A stretch of 64,000 bases of DNA from an uncultured Porphyromonadaceae bacterium (lineage in GTDB: Bacteria; Bacteroidota; Bacteroidia; Bacteroidales; Muribaculaceae). The translations under genes were made by a program, and so were the position numbers. The notes below the pieces were generated by a model. It searched no databases. It was not told where the DNA came from and saw only the letters and a list, made by a program, of their open reading frames with translations. The stretch spans positions 45,551 through 109,550 of the forward strand of contig CALKRW010000062.1 of assembly GCA_937989585.1 (NCBI GenBank), in the 5' to 3' direction. This document shows, in pieces, positions 1 through 9,350 of the stretch (its first letter is position 1; the number at the start of each line of letters is the position of its first letter).

Positions 1-34
1 TATGTTCTGAAGGTGTCATTTAGGTTGAATTTGT

Positions 35-1387
35 TTACGCTGCGCCCTGAGATTCGGGCGTTTGTCCGGGAACCGCGGGTGTAATGTTGAGGCGGCGGCT
101 GAAGATGCGGGCGTTGCCCGGTACCGGGGAACTTATGCTTACCATGCCTTCACCGATTGATATGCTCGACTCTGGCGTGAGGATAAAATCCCGTGGCAGG
201 GGAAGGATTGCCCGTACACGTCCGTTCTGGTCACATATCTGGATGCCGGCATTGCTCAACACCCACAGGTTGCCTTTGGAATCAAAAGTCATAGAGGGAA
301 CCTCAAGTACACTATTATTATATGTGTGCAGCCAGTAGAAAGGCTGTTCTATAATCACCTTCCCTTCATTGTCGAGAATTTCCTTCCACAGATAATTGGT
401 TGCGGGACGCGCCACAGTACGGTGTCTCCCGTCCGGATATGTGGCACATGCGTATGCGGCATTCTTGGCCTTCGTTTTTCGTGGTGTTGTCGTGCTTTCC
501 TCGGATTTCCAATTTGCCCCGGGCACTAGAATGTCGGCAAGCATATTGTTTTTCGATTCCGGCATCGCGATAGGAGTTGTTCCGTCACGGAACATCCAGC
601 GCATCACATCTGGAAAAATCTGTGAGGTACGGCTAACCGAGTGCCCTCCGTTGGTCCAGTCCACGCAATGGTCATAGCCTGCGAACTCCAGCGCCGAGGC
701 AAGCATGGCGTTTGCCTCGAACCAACTGCCGAAAAGCGGGTTCCACGAATCCTGGAAACCGTCCTGAAGGAATATGCGCAGCGGCCGTGGTTCGCTTTTG
801 CGTACCAGTACCTGAAGGCCTTCGCCTCCACGCATCGGCACGAAGGTGCCACAACCGGTGTAAACCTTACCGAACAAGTCGGGCCGGTGCCATGCGGCAG
901 TGAAAGCGCCGATGCCTCCGCTTGATAGACCGAATATCATTCTCCGCGCCGGTTCTGAAGAAAACTTTATGGCGCGTCCATCAGGCGTTTTCAGCGACTC
1001 GACCCGAGACAGAACCTCTGTTTCGAGGAATCGTGCAAAACGGTCATCCGTAGCATCGAATTCGTTGCTACGGTTATAACTGACCACTTTGCCATCCTCG
1101 CCATATATGACCCCGGGCTGGAGGAATACGCCTACGGTAGGGTCGATGACACCCTCGCCGATGAGATCGTCAATAACCTCAGGTGCGTTACATAGTATGC
1201 CGTCGAGTCCTACATAGAGGTTCGCGGGCGTCGCCCCGTCATATTGGTCCGGTATAGTCACCTGCAGGGTGTGGACTGTGCCGGGATATATATCTGAACC
1301 CCGGATGGTGTCATTTATCGTTATATGCCCTGCAAGCATCCATAAAGGAAAAAGTATCAGCGAGAGGTGTAGAAGAAGGCGTTTCAT
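35..1387 (-). CDS. Secreted alpha/beta-hydrolase esterase (enterochelin-esterase-like) with C-terminal propeller-like segment
   Basis: This 450-aa protein starts at the ATG read from 1387, because it opens directly with a signal peptide (MKRLLLHLSLILF, then a hydrophobic stretch ending near residue 20). A longer frame begins upstream but has no such start. Residues about 40-265 look like a putative-esterase (esterase D/enterochelin esterase) domain: the nucleophile elbow GLSSGG is at 153-158 with Ser155, and GGHS near 247-250 supplies a candidate catalytic His. The last ~110 residues (FDSKGNLWVLSNAGI and similar) resemble one or two blades of an SMP-30/two-component-regulator-type propeller. 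It is probably periplasmic or exported and acts on a carbohydrate ester or similar; the substrate is unknown. It diverges from the polysaccharide export operon. Confidence 0.75.
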   Translation of the reverse strand: MKRLLLHLSLILFPLWMLAGHITINDTIRGSDIYPGTVHTLQVTIPDQYDGATPANLYVGLDGILCNAPEVIDDLIGEGVIDPTVGVFLQPGVIYGEDGKVVSYNRSNEFDATDDRFARFLETEVLSRVESLKTPDGRAIKFSSEPARRMIFGLSSGGIGAFTAAWHRPDLFGKVYTGCGTFVPMRGGEGLQVLVRKSEPRPLRIFLQDGFQDSWNPLFGSWFEANAMLASALEFAGYDHCVDWTNGGHSVSRTSQIFPDVMRWMFRDGTTPIAMPESKNNMLADILVPGANWKSEESTTTPRKTKAKNAAYACATYPDGRHRTVARPATNYLWKEILDNEGKVIIEQPFYWLHTYNNSVLEVPSMTFDSKGNLWVLSNAGIQICDQNGRVRAILPLPRDFILTPESSISIGEGMVSISSPVPGNARIFSRRLNITPAVPGQTPESQGAA

Positions 1388-1508
1388 GGATAGAAATTTT
1401 AAGTTTTGTCGACTGAAGAAATTCTGTCGCTCTAATATTACAAACTGTGTCCGGCGCAAAGATAATAAAAATATTCTTTGAAATCATATAATAAAAAGGC
1501 TCTCCGGC

Positions 1509-1562
1509 GCGTTAATACATAACGCTTAATAAACCATAATAAAGATAATTTAACGTTAAATT
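1509..1562. promoter_or_regulatory. Two palindromes in the leader of the polysaccharide operon
   Basis: GCGTTA-ATACA-TAACGC (1509-1525) is a 6-bp inverted repeat. AATTTAACGTTAAATT (1547-1562) is a perfect 16-bp palindrome that ends at the base before the ATG of the export lipoprotein. Both lie in the only intergenic space upstream of a ~7.7-kb gene run. They may be an operator pair or structure affecting translation of the first gene; the role is inferred. Confidence 0.5.
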
Positions 1563-2366
1563 ATGAAAATCAAATATATAGGTCTCGCATTTCTTGCGGC
1601 GGCCGCATTGTGCTCCTGTTCGACCAAGCGTACTCCGTTGACCTATTTCACAGATATAGACTCTGTCAGCGAGGTAAATTTTGTTACTGATTCTTATCTT
1701 CCCAGAATTGAGCCGGATGATGAACTCTTCATACTCGTATCCTCGGAATACCCCGAGGCTACAGCCGCATATAATCTCCCTCTGTCGAATCCGGCAAAGA
1801 ATAACGGTCTGCTGGCGGCGACGACACCTCAGCAACTCACATACCGGGTTGATTCAAAGGGCGACATAACAATGCCGATTATCGGCGTGTTGCATGTCGG
1901 TGGCCTTACTACCGAGCAGATTGCCAAGATTATCGAGAATAAGATTTCCGCCGATGTCGTAAATCCCACCGTTGTGGTAAAACTTGTTAATTTCAAAGTC
2001 AATGTGGCAGGCGAGGTCAAGGAACCGGGTTCGATACCCGTGTCTACCGAGCGCTTCTCGATTCTTGATGCCCTGACTGCTGTCGGTGACCTCACGGAAT
2101 ACGGCGAACGTTCGAATGTCCTCGTCATACGTGAGGAGGACGGCAAGCGGGTTGCCCACCGGCTTAACCTAAACTCCGCCGACATCCTTACATCTCCCTA
2201 CTTCTATCTTAAGCAGAATGACTACGTCTACGTTCAGCCTAACGAAATCCGTAGCGACAACTCGAAATACAACCAGAACAACGCATACAAGGTGACTGTA
2301 ATTTCCACTGTCGTAAGTGCCGCGTCTGTAATCGCATCTCTGGTAATCGCCCTCACAGTTAAATAA
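1563..2366 (+). CDS. wza: Wza-like polysaccharide biosynthesis/export outer-membrane lipoprotein
   Basis: This 267-aa lipoprotein forms the outer-membrane export channel for capsular or exopolysaccharide. The N-terminus is a lipoprotein signal (MKIKYIGLAFLAAAALCSC) with Cys19 in an L-C-S-C lipobox. A Poly_export domain follows (about residues 55-150, with YRVDSKGDITMPIIGVLHVGGLT), then an SLBB-type segment (VNVAGEVKEPGSIPV, about 157-240). A hydrophobic C-terminal helix (about 245-265) fits the Wza trans-membrane helix. It is shorter than E. coli Wza (~380 aa), as is usual in Bacteroidetes. It is 12 nt upstream of the Wzc-like gene and is the first gene of the locus. Confidence 0.9.
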   Translation: MKIKYIGLAFLAAAALCSCSTKRTPLTYFTDIDSVSEVNFVTDSYLPRIEPDDELFILVSSEYPEATAAYNLPLSNPAKNNGLLAATTPQQLTYRVDSKGDITMPIIGVLHVGGLTTEQIAKIIENKISADVVNPTVVVKLVNFKVNVAGEVKEPGSIPVSTERFSILDALTAVGDLTEYGERSNVLVIREEDGKRVAHRLNLNSADILTSPYFYLKQNDYVYVQPNEIRSDNSKYNQNNAYKVTVISTVVSAASVIASLVIALTVK

Positions 2367-2378
2367 AGTATCTAAACC

Positions 2379-4691
2379 ATGGCATCACATCGTAAGAAAA
2401 GCGAGTTTATCGACATACGTTCCCTAATAGACCTATACAAGCAGAAATGGTACTGGTTTGCCATTTCTGCAGTTGTATGCTGTGCGGTGGCATTTATATT
2501 TGTCAAGGGCATGAAGCCCAAGTATCAGGTTCGTGCCAACGTCCTTATCTCTCAGGAGGACGGCGGCGGCATGTCAAGTTTCGGCGGCCTGGGCGATCTC
2601 TTCGGCTCGAGCGGCTATGTCGAGGACGAGATTTTCGTCATCACTTCCCACACCGTGCTTCGTAACGTTGTAAAGGAACTGAACCTTAACATTCATCATG
2701 AGGTCTGTGACGGTTTCATGTCCAAGGTTTTTGAGTACAAGAAATACCCTCTTCAGGTTTATCCGGCCCCGGGTATTGTTGACACCCTGAAGACAGCCGT
2801 GACATTTGACATCAAGGTCAACGCCGCAGGTCTTGCGGACGTCAAGGTCAAGGCCGACCGCCACACCATCGGCGAGGTTGAGCGTCAGAAACTTCCTGTC
2901 ACCATTAAGACCGACTATGGCCGTTACATAATCGACCGCACGAAATTCTGCCCCAAGGGCAAGGATATAGAGTCGATAGTCACAGTCAACGGCTATGATG
3001 CCGCAGCGGAGGATCTCGCCAAGGACGTTACTTCCTCCATCGCATCAAAGAAATCCAACGTCATACAGTTGGGTATCGTTACTACCGATCCCGTTTACGG
3101 TTCGGATGTCCTCAACGACATCATCCAGCAATACAACGACCGTGGCATCTATCAGAAGAACCTCCAGTCGTCCAAGACCGCAAAATTCCTTGACGAGCGA
3201 ATCGCTCTTATTTCCGGCGACCTGTCGCAGGCCGAGGAATCCATTCAGGGCTACAAGCAGAACGAGGGAATAGTCGACGTTCAGGCAGAAGCAAGTTACA
3301 ACCTCGGCATGAAGAGCGAGGTGGAACGCCACCTTATCGCGGCCCTGACAGAGAATGAGATTATCCGCATGACCCGCGATTTCCTTAAGGACCCCTCTAA
3401 GGCATACGAACTGATTCCCGCCACAGATAACATCCCCGGCGCCGGCAGTTCCATAGGAACATACAATGCCCTGATTCTGCGTCGCCTCGAACTCTCCAAC
3501 AACGCCAAGGGCAACAACCAGGCTCTCCGCTCGCTCAACGAGCAGATCGACGCCATGCGCTCGTCAATACTGACCTCGCTTGACCGCTCGCTGAACAATT
3601 CGGACATACAGGTCCGCGACCTCCGCCTCCAGGTCGGCCGTGCCGAAGGCAAACTTGGCAATATTCCTTCCCAGGAGCGTGAGTTCCTCAACCTCAAGCG
3701 TCAGCAGGAAATCAAGCAGCAACTCTACCTCTTCCTCCTCCAGCGTCGTGAGGAGACCGCCATGCTTCTTGCCAACGCTATTCCCAAGGGTGAGATTATC
3801 GACGAGGCTTTCACTCTCGCCGACCCGGTAAGCATGGGCAAGAAGATGATAATGCTTATAGTATTCTTCCTCAGCCTCTGCATTCCCCCCATTGTTCTCT
3901 ACATCAAGAAAATCACCCGTTCCAAGTTTGAGAACCGCAACGATGTCGAGCAGGCGACCGACGTGCCTATTCTCGGCGAGATGTGTGTCGACCGTTCGGG
4001 CAACGTCCTTGCTGTCGGTTCGCACGACACTTCGTCGACTTCCGAACTGTTCCGTCTGCTCCGCTCGAACCTTCAGTTCGTGCTTAACGGCGCCGATGAC
4101 AAGGTCGTCCTCATGACATCCACCAAGTCGGGCGAGGGTAAGTCCTTCATATCCATTAACCTTGCGGCCTCGCTCGCCCTCCTCGGCAAGCGTGTTCTCC
4201 TCGTCGGCATGGATATCCGCAACCCACAGTTGGGCAACTATCTCGGGCTTAAGGCTCCTTATGGCTTGACCAACTATCTTTCTGATTCGAACATCTCACT
4301 CGATTCTATCATTCAGCACGAGCCTCTCGTACCCAATCTTGACATCATCGATGCCGGTCCTATTCCGCCGAACCCCGGTGAACTTCTCACATCCAGGAAG
4401 GTTGACGAAATGTTCGACGAACTTCGCAAGCGCTACGATTACATCATCGTGGATTCCGCGCCTGTCGGTATGGTCAGCGACACATTCAACATCGCCCGTG
4501 TATGCGATGCTACGATTTATGTCTGCCGGGCCAACTACAGCACCTTCGGAGACATCGACTATATCAACGAGTTGTTCGACGACAAGCGTCTGCCCAAGAT
4601 GGCTCTCGTTGTCAACGGCACCTCGACACGCAAGGGCTATGGTTACGGCTATGGCTATACCGGCGACAAGAAGAAACATAAGAACAAGTAA
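2379..4691 (+). CDS. wzc: Wzc-like chain-length determinant / BY-type tyrosine autokinase
   Basis: This 770-aa inner-membrane copolymerase and bacterial tyrosine kinase controls polysaccharide chain length and export. It has a first TM helix (about residues 27-47), a long periplasmic Wzz/coiled-coil region, a second TM (about 489-510) and a C-terminal ATPase. The ATPase has Walker A STKSGEGKS (near 581-589), Walker A' LLVGMDIRN (near 606) and Walker B YIIVDSAP (near 689). The C-terminus carries a tyrosine cluster (GYGYGYGYTG) followed by a Lys/His-rich tail, the expected autophosphorylation site. Kinase and membrane parts are fused, as in proteobacterial Wzc. It follows the Wza gene by 12 nt and precedes the flippase by 11 nt, so the three are probably co-transcribed. 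Confidence 0.93.
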   Translation: MASHRKKSEFIDIRSLIDLYKQKWYWFAISAVVCCAVAFIFVKGMKPKYQVRANVLISQEDGGGMSSFGGLGDLFGSSGYVEDEIFVITSHTVLRNVVKELNLNIHHEVCDGFMSKVFEYKKYPLQVYPAPGIVDTLKTAVTFDIKVNAAGLADVKVKADRHTIGEVERQKLPVTIKTDYGRYIIDRTKFCPKGKDIESIVTVNGYDAAAEDLAKDVTSSIASKKSNVIQLGIVTTDPVYGSDVLNDIIQQYNDRGIYQKNLQSSKTAKFLDERIALISGDLSQAEESIQGYKQNEGIVDVQAEASYNLGMKSEVERHLIAALTENEIIRMTRDFLKDPSKAYELIPATDNIPGAGSSIGTYNALILRRLELSNNAKGNNQALRSLNEQIDAMRSSILTSLDRSLNNSDIQVRDLRLQVGRAEGKLGNIPSQEREFLNLKRQQEIKQQLYLFLLQRREETAMLLANAIPKGEIIDEAFTLADPVSMGKKMIMLIVFFLSLCIPPIVLYIKKITRSKFENRNDVEQATDVPILGEMCVDRSGNVLAVGSHDTSSTSELFRLLRSNLQFVLNGADDKVVLMTSTKSGEGKSFISINLAASLALLGKRVLLVGMDIRNPQLGNYLGLKAPYGLTNYLSDSNISLDSIIQHEPLVPNLDIIDAGPIPPNPGELLTSRKVDEMFDELRKRYDYIIVDSAPVGMVSDTFNIARVCDATIYVCRANYSTFGDIDYINELFDDKRLPKMALVVNGTSTRKGYGYGYGYTGDKKKHKNK

Positions 4692-4702
4692 GCGGTTGGA
4701 CA

Positions 4703-6169
4703 TTGAAGAGCGGCGTGTACAAATGGAGCGCGATTGACCGCGTGTGTAATTCGGCGATGACCTTCACCGGAAACATTGTCCTTGCCAATCTTCTCGATCC
4801 TTCTGACTTCGGTCTTGTGGCCATGGTGGCGATTTTTTCAGCCATTGCACAGAACCTCAGTTCCTGCGGAATGAGCGACGGCCTCATCCACAAGGCTCAT
4901 CCGACTGAGCGGGACTATTCCACAGTGTTTGTCTTCAATGCTGTTCTCGGACTCGTCTTCGGCTCGATTCTATGCCTGCTCGGTATGCCCCTGAGCCGTT
5001 TCTTCGGTCATCCTGAAATCAACGGCATCATGATTGCCACAGGCATCTGTTTCTTCTTCATGACGCTGTCGTTTACCCAGGAGACCAGGATGCGCAAGGA
5101 ACTCGACATGAAGCGCATGGCAATAGTTCGCCTGTCCTCTACAGCCTCGGCTACGGCGCTCGGCATCTGGCTCGCGCTCGAAGGTTTCGGCTATTGGGCT
5201 CTCGTGGCTACACAGACTATGGTCTCGGTGTTCTCCTTCGTCTTCTATGTCCTTGTTTCCCGCTGGTTCCCCCGGATTGCCTTCTACATGGACTCGTTCC
5301 GGGAGATGTTTTCATATGGCGTGCATCTGATGTTTGCCTATGTCTCATATCAGATAGGGCGGAATATCAATACCGCGATGTTGGGCCGTTTCAGTACGCC
5401 GGTGGCTTCAGGTCTGTATTCCCAGGCGCAGAAACTCGAGGAAGTGCCTTTCTCCATCACCGAGTCGGTTTTCAACTGGCCGTTTTTCTCCGTCTTGTGC
5501 AATGAGGAATCCCGTGATGGCCGATGCCGCCTGTCGTCGCAGATGCATTCGAGGCTTTGGGTCGTCAACTTTACTATCGGGGCATTGCTGTTGATTGTTT
5601 CTCTGCCTGCATTCAATCTGCTTTATGGCTCGAAATGGGATGCCGCCGTACCGGTTTTCAGACTCCTTATCGTGTATGGAATCTCCGTGTCGATAAAACT
5701 TTTCTACCAGACGGTTTTCAAGGCCCATGGACGCACCAAACTTGTACGTAACCTGACTTTTGCCGAGGTCATACTTCAGATTGGTTTCCTGGCAATCGCT
5801 CTCTGGCTTGACGGAAGTATTCTGATGGTGGCTTTCACACAGGTGCTTGCCGCCCTGGTTATGCTTGCCGTCCATGCACTCTGCTATTGTAGCATTATGG
5901 ATGTCAGTCTGAGAAGTCATGTCTGTGAGGCTTTGCGTGCGATTTCGGTCCCGTTGGCGGCTCTTTTGCTTATGGCTGCATTATATCTTCCTGTTATTAG
6001 TCTCGGAGAACTTGCCGGAGTTCACGCCAGACTTGGCGCTCTGATTGATTGCACTGTCCTGACACTGGGCTTCTGTTTGCTGTTCATAGCGGCAACGTCC
6101 ATTCTTAAACCTACCTATTACCCTGCGATGAAGACTTTCTTCGCCAACAAACTTCATATTCGTATATGA
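4703..6169 (+). CDS. wzx: Polysaccharide flippase (Wzx/WzxC-like, MATE/MVF superfamily)
   Basis: This 488-aa polytopic membrane protein is expected to flip undecaprenyl-linked repeat units across the inner membrane. The N-terminal pattern SGVYKWSAIDRVCNS followed by LANLLDPSDFGLVAM matches the lipopolysaccharide-biosynthesis/WzxC group of polysaccharide transporters, and about 12-14 hydrophobic helices are visible. The start is a TTG at 4703; no in-frame ATG precedes it after the kinase stop, and the next ATG (residue 19) would remove the conserved first helix. The stop overlaps the next start in an ATGA arrangement (6166-6169), suggesting translational coupling with the polymerase. Confidence 0.85.
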   Translation: MKSGVYKWSAIDRVCNSAMTFTGNIVLANLLDPSDFGLVAMVAIFSAIAQNLSSCGMSDGLIHKAHPTERDYSTVFVFNAVLGLVFGSILCLLGMPLSRFFGHPEINGIMIATGICFFFMTLSFTQETRMRKELDMKRMAIVRLSSTASATALGIWLALEGFGYWALVATQTMVSVFSFVFYVLVSRWFPRIAFYMDSFREMFSYGVHLMFAYVSYQIGRNINTAMLGRFSTPVASGLYSQAQKLEEVPFSITESVFNWPFFSVLCNEESRDGRCRLSSQMHSRLWVVNFTIGALLLIVSLPAFNLLYGSKWDAAVPVFRLLIVYGISVSIKLFYQTVFKAHGRTKLVRNLTFAEVILQIGFLAIALWLDGSILMVAFTQVLAALVMLAVHALCYCSIMDVSLRSHVCEALRAISVPLAALLLMAALYLPVISLGELAGVHARLGALIDCTVLTLGFCLLFIAATSILKPTYYPAMKTFFANKLHIRI

Positions 6170-7686
6170 CAAGTCTTAGCACGAAAGCAACATATGATCC
6201 TGACAGCATAGTTCGTGAAAGGGACTATGCGCACCGTCCATATGTGTCTGTCTCCAGGCAGGACTGGGTTACGGCTATAGTCTTCCTGCTGGCGATGTCC
6301 ATGATAGGCCTGCAGTTTCCTCTGGGCTACCTGATAGTGCCTTTCATGCTTCTGCGAAGTTGGAAGCGCTCGCGCACTCACTTCATAATTCAGTTGACCC
6401 TGTTCTGTGGTGGTTACGCCCTCATTGGCGAACATAATATGCCGTTCAAACTTGAAGACCTCGGAATGCTTCTCGGTTTTCTCGGCGTCTTCATCTATCG
6501 GAAGCCTCCATTGGTGCGTAAGATTGTGATTGCCTGGGTCTTTTACGCTGTTTCGCTTCTTGTGCTCGCCTTGTTCTCCGACGAGACCATGGCCATACAG
6601 ATTCGAACACTGCGCACATGGCTGGCTTTCATCTATTTCCTTGTTCCGTTGATGTGTTTTGCCGGAGAGAAGTTTGATATGGGTGAGTTTCTTCAGACCC
6701 TAGTTCCCTATGTGCTTGTTCTCTGCACATTCTACATTATGGATGCCTTTATCATCAATGGTCATGTCTTAGTCCCCAATTCATATATGGACAGGGAGGC
6801 ATTCGCCGGCTATAAGTCCGCTTTCTGGAATCCGGCAATCTATTCATTCGGCTATTTTCCCCGCAAGTATCCTCCCGGCATATACTGGCTTGCCCTGATT
6901 GTTCTGCCTCTTTCGCGTTACTACCGTTTCCGCTGGTGGCAGTGGGCTTTGGTACTCGGAGGATTGATGGCTACACGAACCTTCACTGTTATCATCGCCA
7001 TTATTTTCGGCTATATGGTATTTCAGCCTAATCCCGGCAAAAAGATGCGTTATGCCATTTTGGGCGTGACTCTGCTCGCCGTTGGCTATACTGTTGACTC
7101 GACACTGCCTGTTAATCCTGATAACGAGGACTCGACTCTTCGAATAAAATCTTCACTGGACCAGATTTTTGCCTTGCAGGATGCTCAGGATGATGAGGAC
7201 TTCTCGGAGACAGGCTCGGGACGTATAGCCCAGGTATTGCCAAAATTTGAACTGATGTACAGTTATGGCAAGGAATGGACCGGCATCGGTTTCCTGCATC
7301 CTCAACTGACGAAGAGCACAAAGTATATCATTATCAATGAGTATTATACCGATATTGAAAGGAATCAGGAGGTAGCGACCGGTATAGAGGTTATACCGTT
7401 GCAGGTACTTCTTACTGTGGGATACATAGGCTTGATAATTCATTTTGCCTTCTATATCTATCTGTATGTGGCAATTCGAAGGCTTAAGTATTCTCTGTAT
7501 TTCCTGTCTGTAGGAGTCGTGACATTTATTTTTGGTCTTGGTGGCTTCTCGGGCTGGATAACGCCGATGTGTCTGTTCCTTCTGGCATTGACAATGGCGG
7601 CAGTATTGTTGGCTAACCGTGATACGGTATGGTCTCATCTAAAAAACAAAAAACATTCAGGACATGAACAGACGCTCTCTGATTAA
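6166..7686 (+). CDS. Putative O-antigen/capsule polymerase (Wzy-like)
   Basis: This 506-aa protein has about 10-12 predicted TM helices and a larger hydrophilic loop around residues 305-410 (VNPDNEDSTLRIKSSLDQ onward), the usual Wzy/WaaL-type layout. Such proteins share little sequence identity, so the call rests on topology, length, and position between a flippase and sugar-modifying enzymes. The ATG overlaps the flippase stop by 4 nt, and its own 3' end overlaps the next gene by 23 nt. It could instead be an O-antigen ligase-type protein. Confidence 0.7.
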   Translation: MTSLSTKATYDPDSIVRERDYAHRPYVSVSRQDWVTAIVFLLAMSMIGLQFPLGYLIVPFMLLRSWKRSRTHFIIQLTLFCGGYALIGEHNMPFKLEDLGMLLGFLGVFIYRKPPLVRKIVIAWVFYAVSLLVLALFSDETMAIQIRTLRTWLAFIYFLVPLMCFAGEKFDMGEFLQTLVPYVLVLCTFYIMDAFIINGHVLVPNSYMDREAFAGYKSAFWNPAIYSFGYFPRKYPPGIYWLALIVLPLSRYYRFRWWQWALVLGGLMATRTFTVIIAIIFGYMVFQPNPGKKMRYAILGVTLLAVGYTVDSTLPVNPDNEDSTLRIKSSLDQIFALQDAQDDEDFSETGSGRIAQVLPKFELMYSYGKEWTGIGFLHPQLTKSTKYIIINEYYTDIERNQEVATGIEVIPLQVLLTVGYIGLIIHFAFYIYLYVAIRRLKYSLYFLSVGVVTFIFGLGGFSGWITPMCLFLLALTMAAVLLANRDTVWSHLKNKKHSGHEQTLSD

Positions 7687-8206
7687 AAGCGATTTATACC
7701 GATACTGTGCCTCGACTTCTTTTGGCTCGATGCTTAAGATGTATATCAAGGTGCCAGGATTCCGTCTGAGTTTCTGGTTCCGTCTGGCCTCCGGAAATGG
7801 TTTGTCCTCGAAATTGGCTAATATCGTTTACACGCACTACCGTTATAAATTCGGCATTGATCTGGCGCGTGAGACCAAGGTCGGTCCGGGTCTTTATATC
7901 GGCCATTTTTCCGGTATTGTTGTAACTCCCGGCGCAGTAATCGGAAAGAATTGCAACCTTTCGCAGAACGTGACAATAGGTGTCCCGGCCGTGAAGTCTA
8001 AGAATTCCTATCCGGTTATTGGCGATAACGTCTATATTGGCGCCGGTGCCGTGATACTTGGTGCCGTGAGGATTGGAGACAATTCTGCTATTGGCGCCAA
8101 TTCGGTTGTCACTCATGATGTCCCGCCCGGTTGCCGTGTGGCTGGCGCTCCGGCGCGTATCCTGAATCATTGCGGTACATCCGATATGCTTAATAATTTA
8201 GTATGA
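7664..8206 (+). CDS. Left-handed beta-helix acetyltransferase (serine O-acetyltransferase/WcaB-like)
   Basis: This 180-aa protein has hexapeptide repeats in its second half (VGPGLYIGHFSGIVVTPGAVIG, then IGDNVYIGAGAVILGAVRIG), typical of CysE/WcaB-like acetyltransferases. The short N-terminal helical part lacks the full CysE N-terminal domain (CysE is ~270 aa), and the C-terminus DVPPGCRVAGAPARIL is the usual family ending. It probably transfers an acetyl group to a sugar hydroxyl of the polysaccharide, not to serine; this is inferred from context. Its start lies inside the polymerase gene (23-nt overlap), so it belongs to the same transcript. Confidence 0.85.
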   Translation: MNRRSLIKSDLYRYCASTSFGSMLKMYIKVPGFRLSFWFRLASGNGLSSKLANIVYTHYRYKFGIDLARETKVGPGLYIGHFSGIVVTPGAVIGKNCNLSQNVTIGVPAVKSKNSYPVIGDNVYIGAGAVILGAVRIGDNSAIGANSVVTHDVPPGCRVAGAPARILNHCGTSDMLNNLV

Positions 8207-8216
8207 TTGGGGAGTT

Positions 8217-9272
8217 ATGAGAATAGTACATGTCATATATTCGATGAATACCGGGGGGGCCGAACTGATGCTGACCGATATTGCCAATGCTCAGGCCGAA
8301 GCCGGGCATGAGGTCGTTGTACTGGTCATAAACAATTCGACTACACCCGAGGTCATCTCCCGTTTGTCCGACAAGGTGGAACTCTGCCTTCTGAAGAGGC
8401 CCGAAGGCTCTCGCAATCCCTTGTGGATATTACGCTTCAACCGTGAGTTGCGCCGCCTGAATCCTGATGTTGTGCACATGCATAACGACAGCATAATGTG
8501 CCTCGTATTGAAGTCGCGAAAGACAAGATATGTAGGAACGATTCACATCCCCGGTATCAACGTGAGGCATTTTAAGCGTGCCGACCGTATTTTTGCTATT
8601 TCACAGGCTGTTAAGGACGATATGAAAAATCGTCTGAATATTGAATCCACAGTTATTGTGAATGGAGTGGAATTCGGTTCGATTGAGCAGAACACCCGCA
8701 AAAATCCGAATGAACCATTGCGTATCGTTCAGGCCGGTCGTGTTGAAATCTCATTGAAGGGACAGGATATTCTCATCAGGGCCATCGCGCTTCTTAAGAA
8801 GCAGGGTCTGAACGCGGTGGCCGATTTTATTGGAGAGCCCTTTGATGCCGGACAACTTAAATCTCTTGCCGGTGAACTTGGAATTGCCGACAATATCTGC
8901 TTCCTTGGACGTCAGAGCCGGTCGGATTTGTACAGGCGCCTGAAAGACTATGACATAGCCGTGCAGCCATCCCGAATTGAAGGTTTCGGACTTACTCTCG
9001 TTGAGGCCATGGCTGCCAAAATCCCCGTGATAGCGAGTAATATCGAAGGACCAGCAGAAATTCTCCAGGATAACCGTTACGGCCTATTGTTCGAGAGCGA
9101 GAATCCACAGGACCTGGCCGATGCTATAGCCCGGGTATACAACACATATCCGATTTTCAAAGCCAACGCGGAAACAGCAGCCTACCGCCATGCAGTAGAG
9201 GACTACTCAATCGATTCCACGGCACGCAACTACCTTAACGCATATCATTCACTTATTCAAGGTAGAGAATAG
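8217..9272 (+). CDS. Glycosyltransferase, GT4 family
   Basis: This 351-aa GT-B-fold glycosyltransferase is probably cytoplasmic and membrane-associated, adding one sugar to the lipid-linked repeat unit. The N-terminal domain has the glycine-rich loop SMNTGGAELML. The C-terminal domain has the nucleotide-sugar site (QAGRVEISLKGQD) and the GT4 E-x7-E motif in IEGFGLTLVEAMAAKIPVIAS. The donor and linkage cannot be read from sequence. It starts 10 nt after the acyltransferase and ends this transcription unit; the next gene has its own promoter. Confidence 0.88.
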   Translation: MRIVHVIYSMNTGGAELMLTDIANAQAEAGHEVVVLVINNSTTPEVISRLSDKVELCLLKRPEGSRNPLWILRFNRELRRLNPDVVHMHNDSIMCLVLKSRKTRYVGTIHIPGINVRHFKRADRIFAISQAVKDDMKNRLNIESTVIVNGVEFGSIEQNTRKNPNEPLRIVQAGRVEISLKGQDILIRAIALLKKQGLNAVADFIGEPFDAGQLKSLAGELGIADNICFLGRQSRSDLYRRLKDYDIAVQPSRIEGFGLTLVEAMAAKIPVIASNIEGPAEILQDNRYGLLFESENPQDLADAIARVYNTYPIFKANAETAAYRHAVEDYSIDSTARNYLNAYHSLIQGRE

Positions 9273-9277
9273 GTTGG

Positions 9278-9309
9278 TTTGTCTCTGTCGGGGAGATTTA
9301 TTACTTTTG
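9278..9309 (+). promoter_or_regulatory. Bacteroidetes promoter inside the polysaccharide locus
   Basis: TTTG at 9278-9281 and TACTTTTG at 9302-9309 are separated by 20 nt, matching the known Bacteroides -33/-7 consensus. The predicted start site is near 9316, giving a leader of about 35 nt before the ATG at 9351. The 78-nt gap here is the first substantial break in the locus. Confidence 0.65.
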
Positions 9310-9350
9310 TATGAAATAATAAAGGCTAACCATCTATTATAATATATTAA

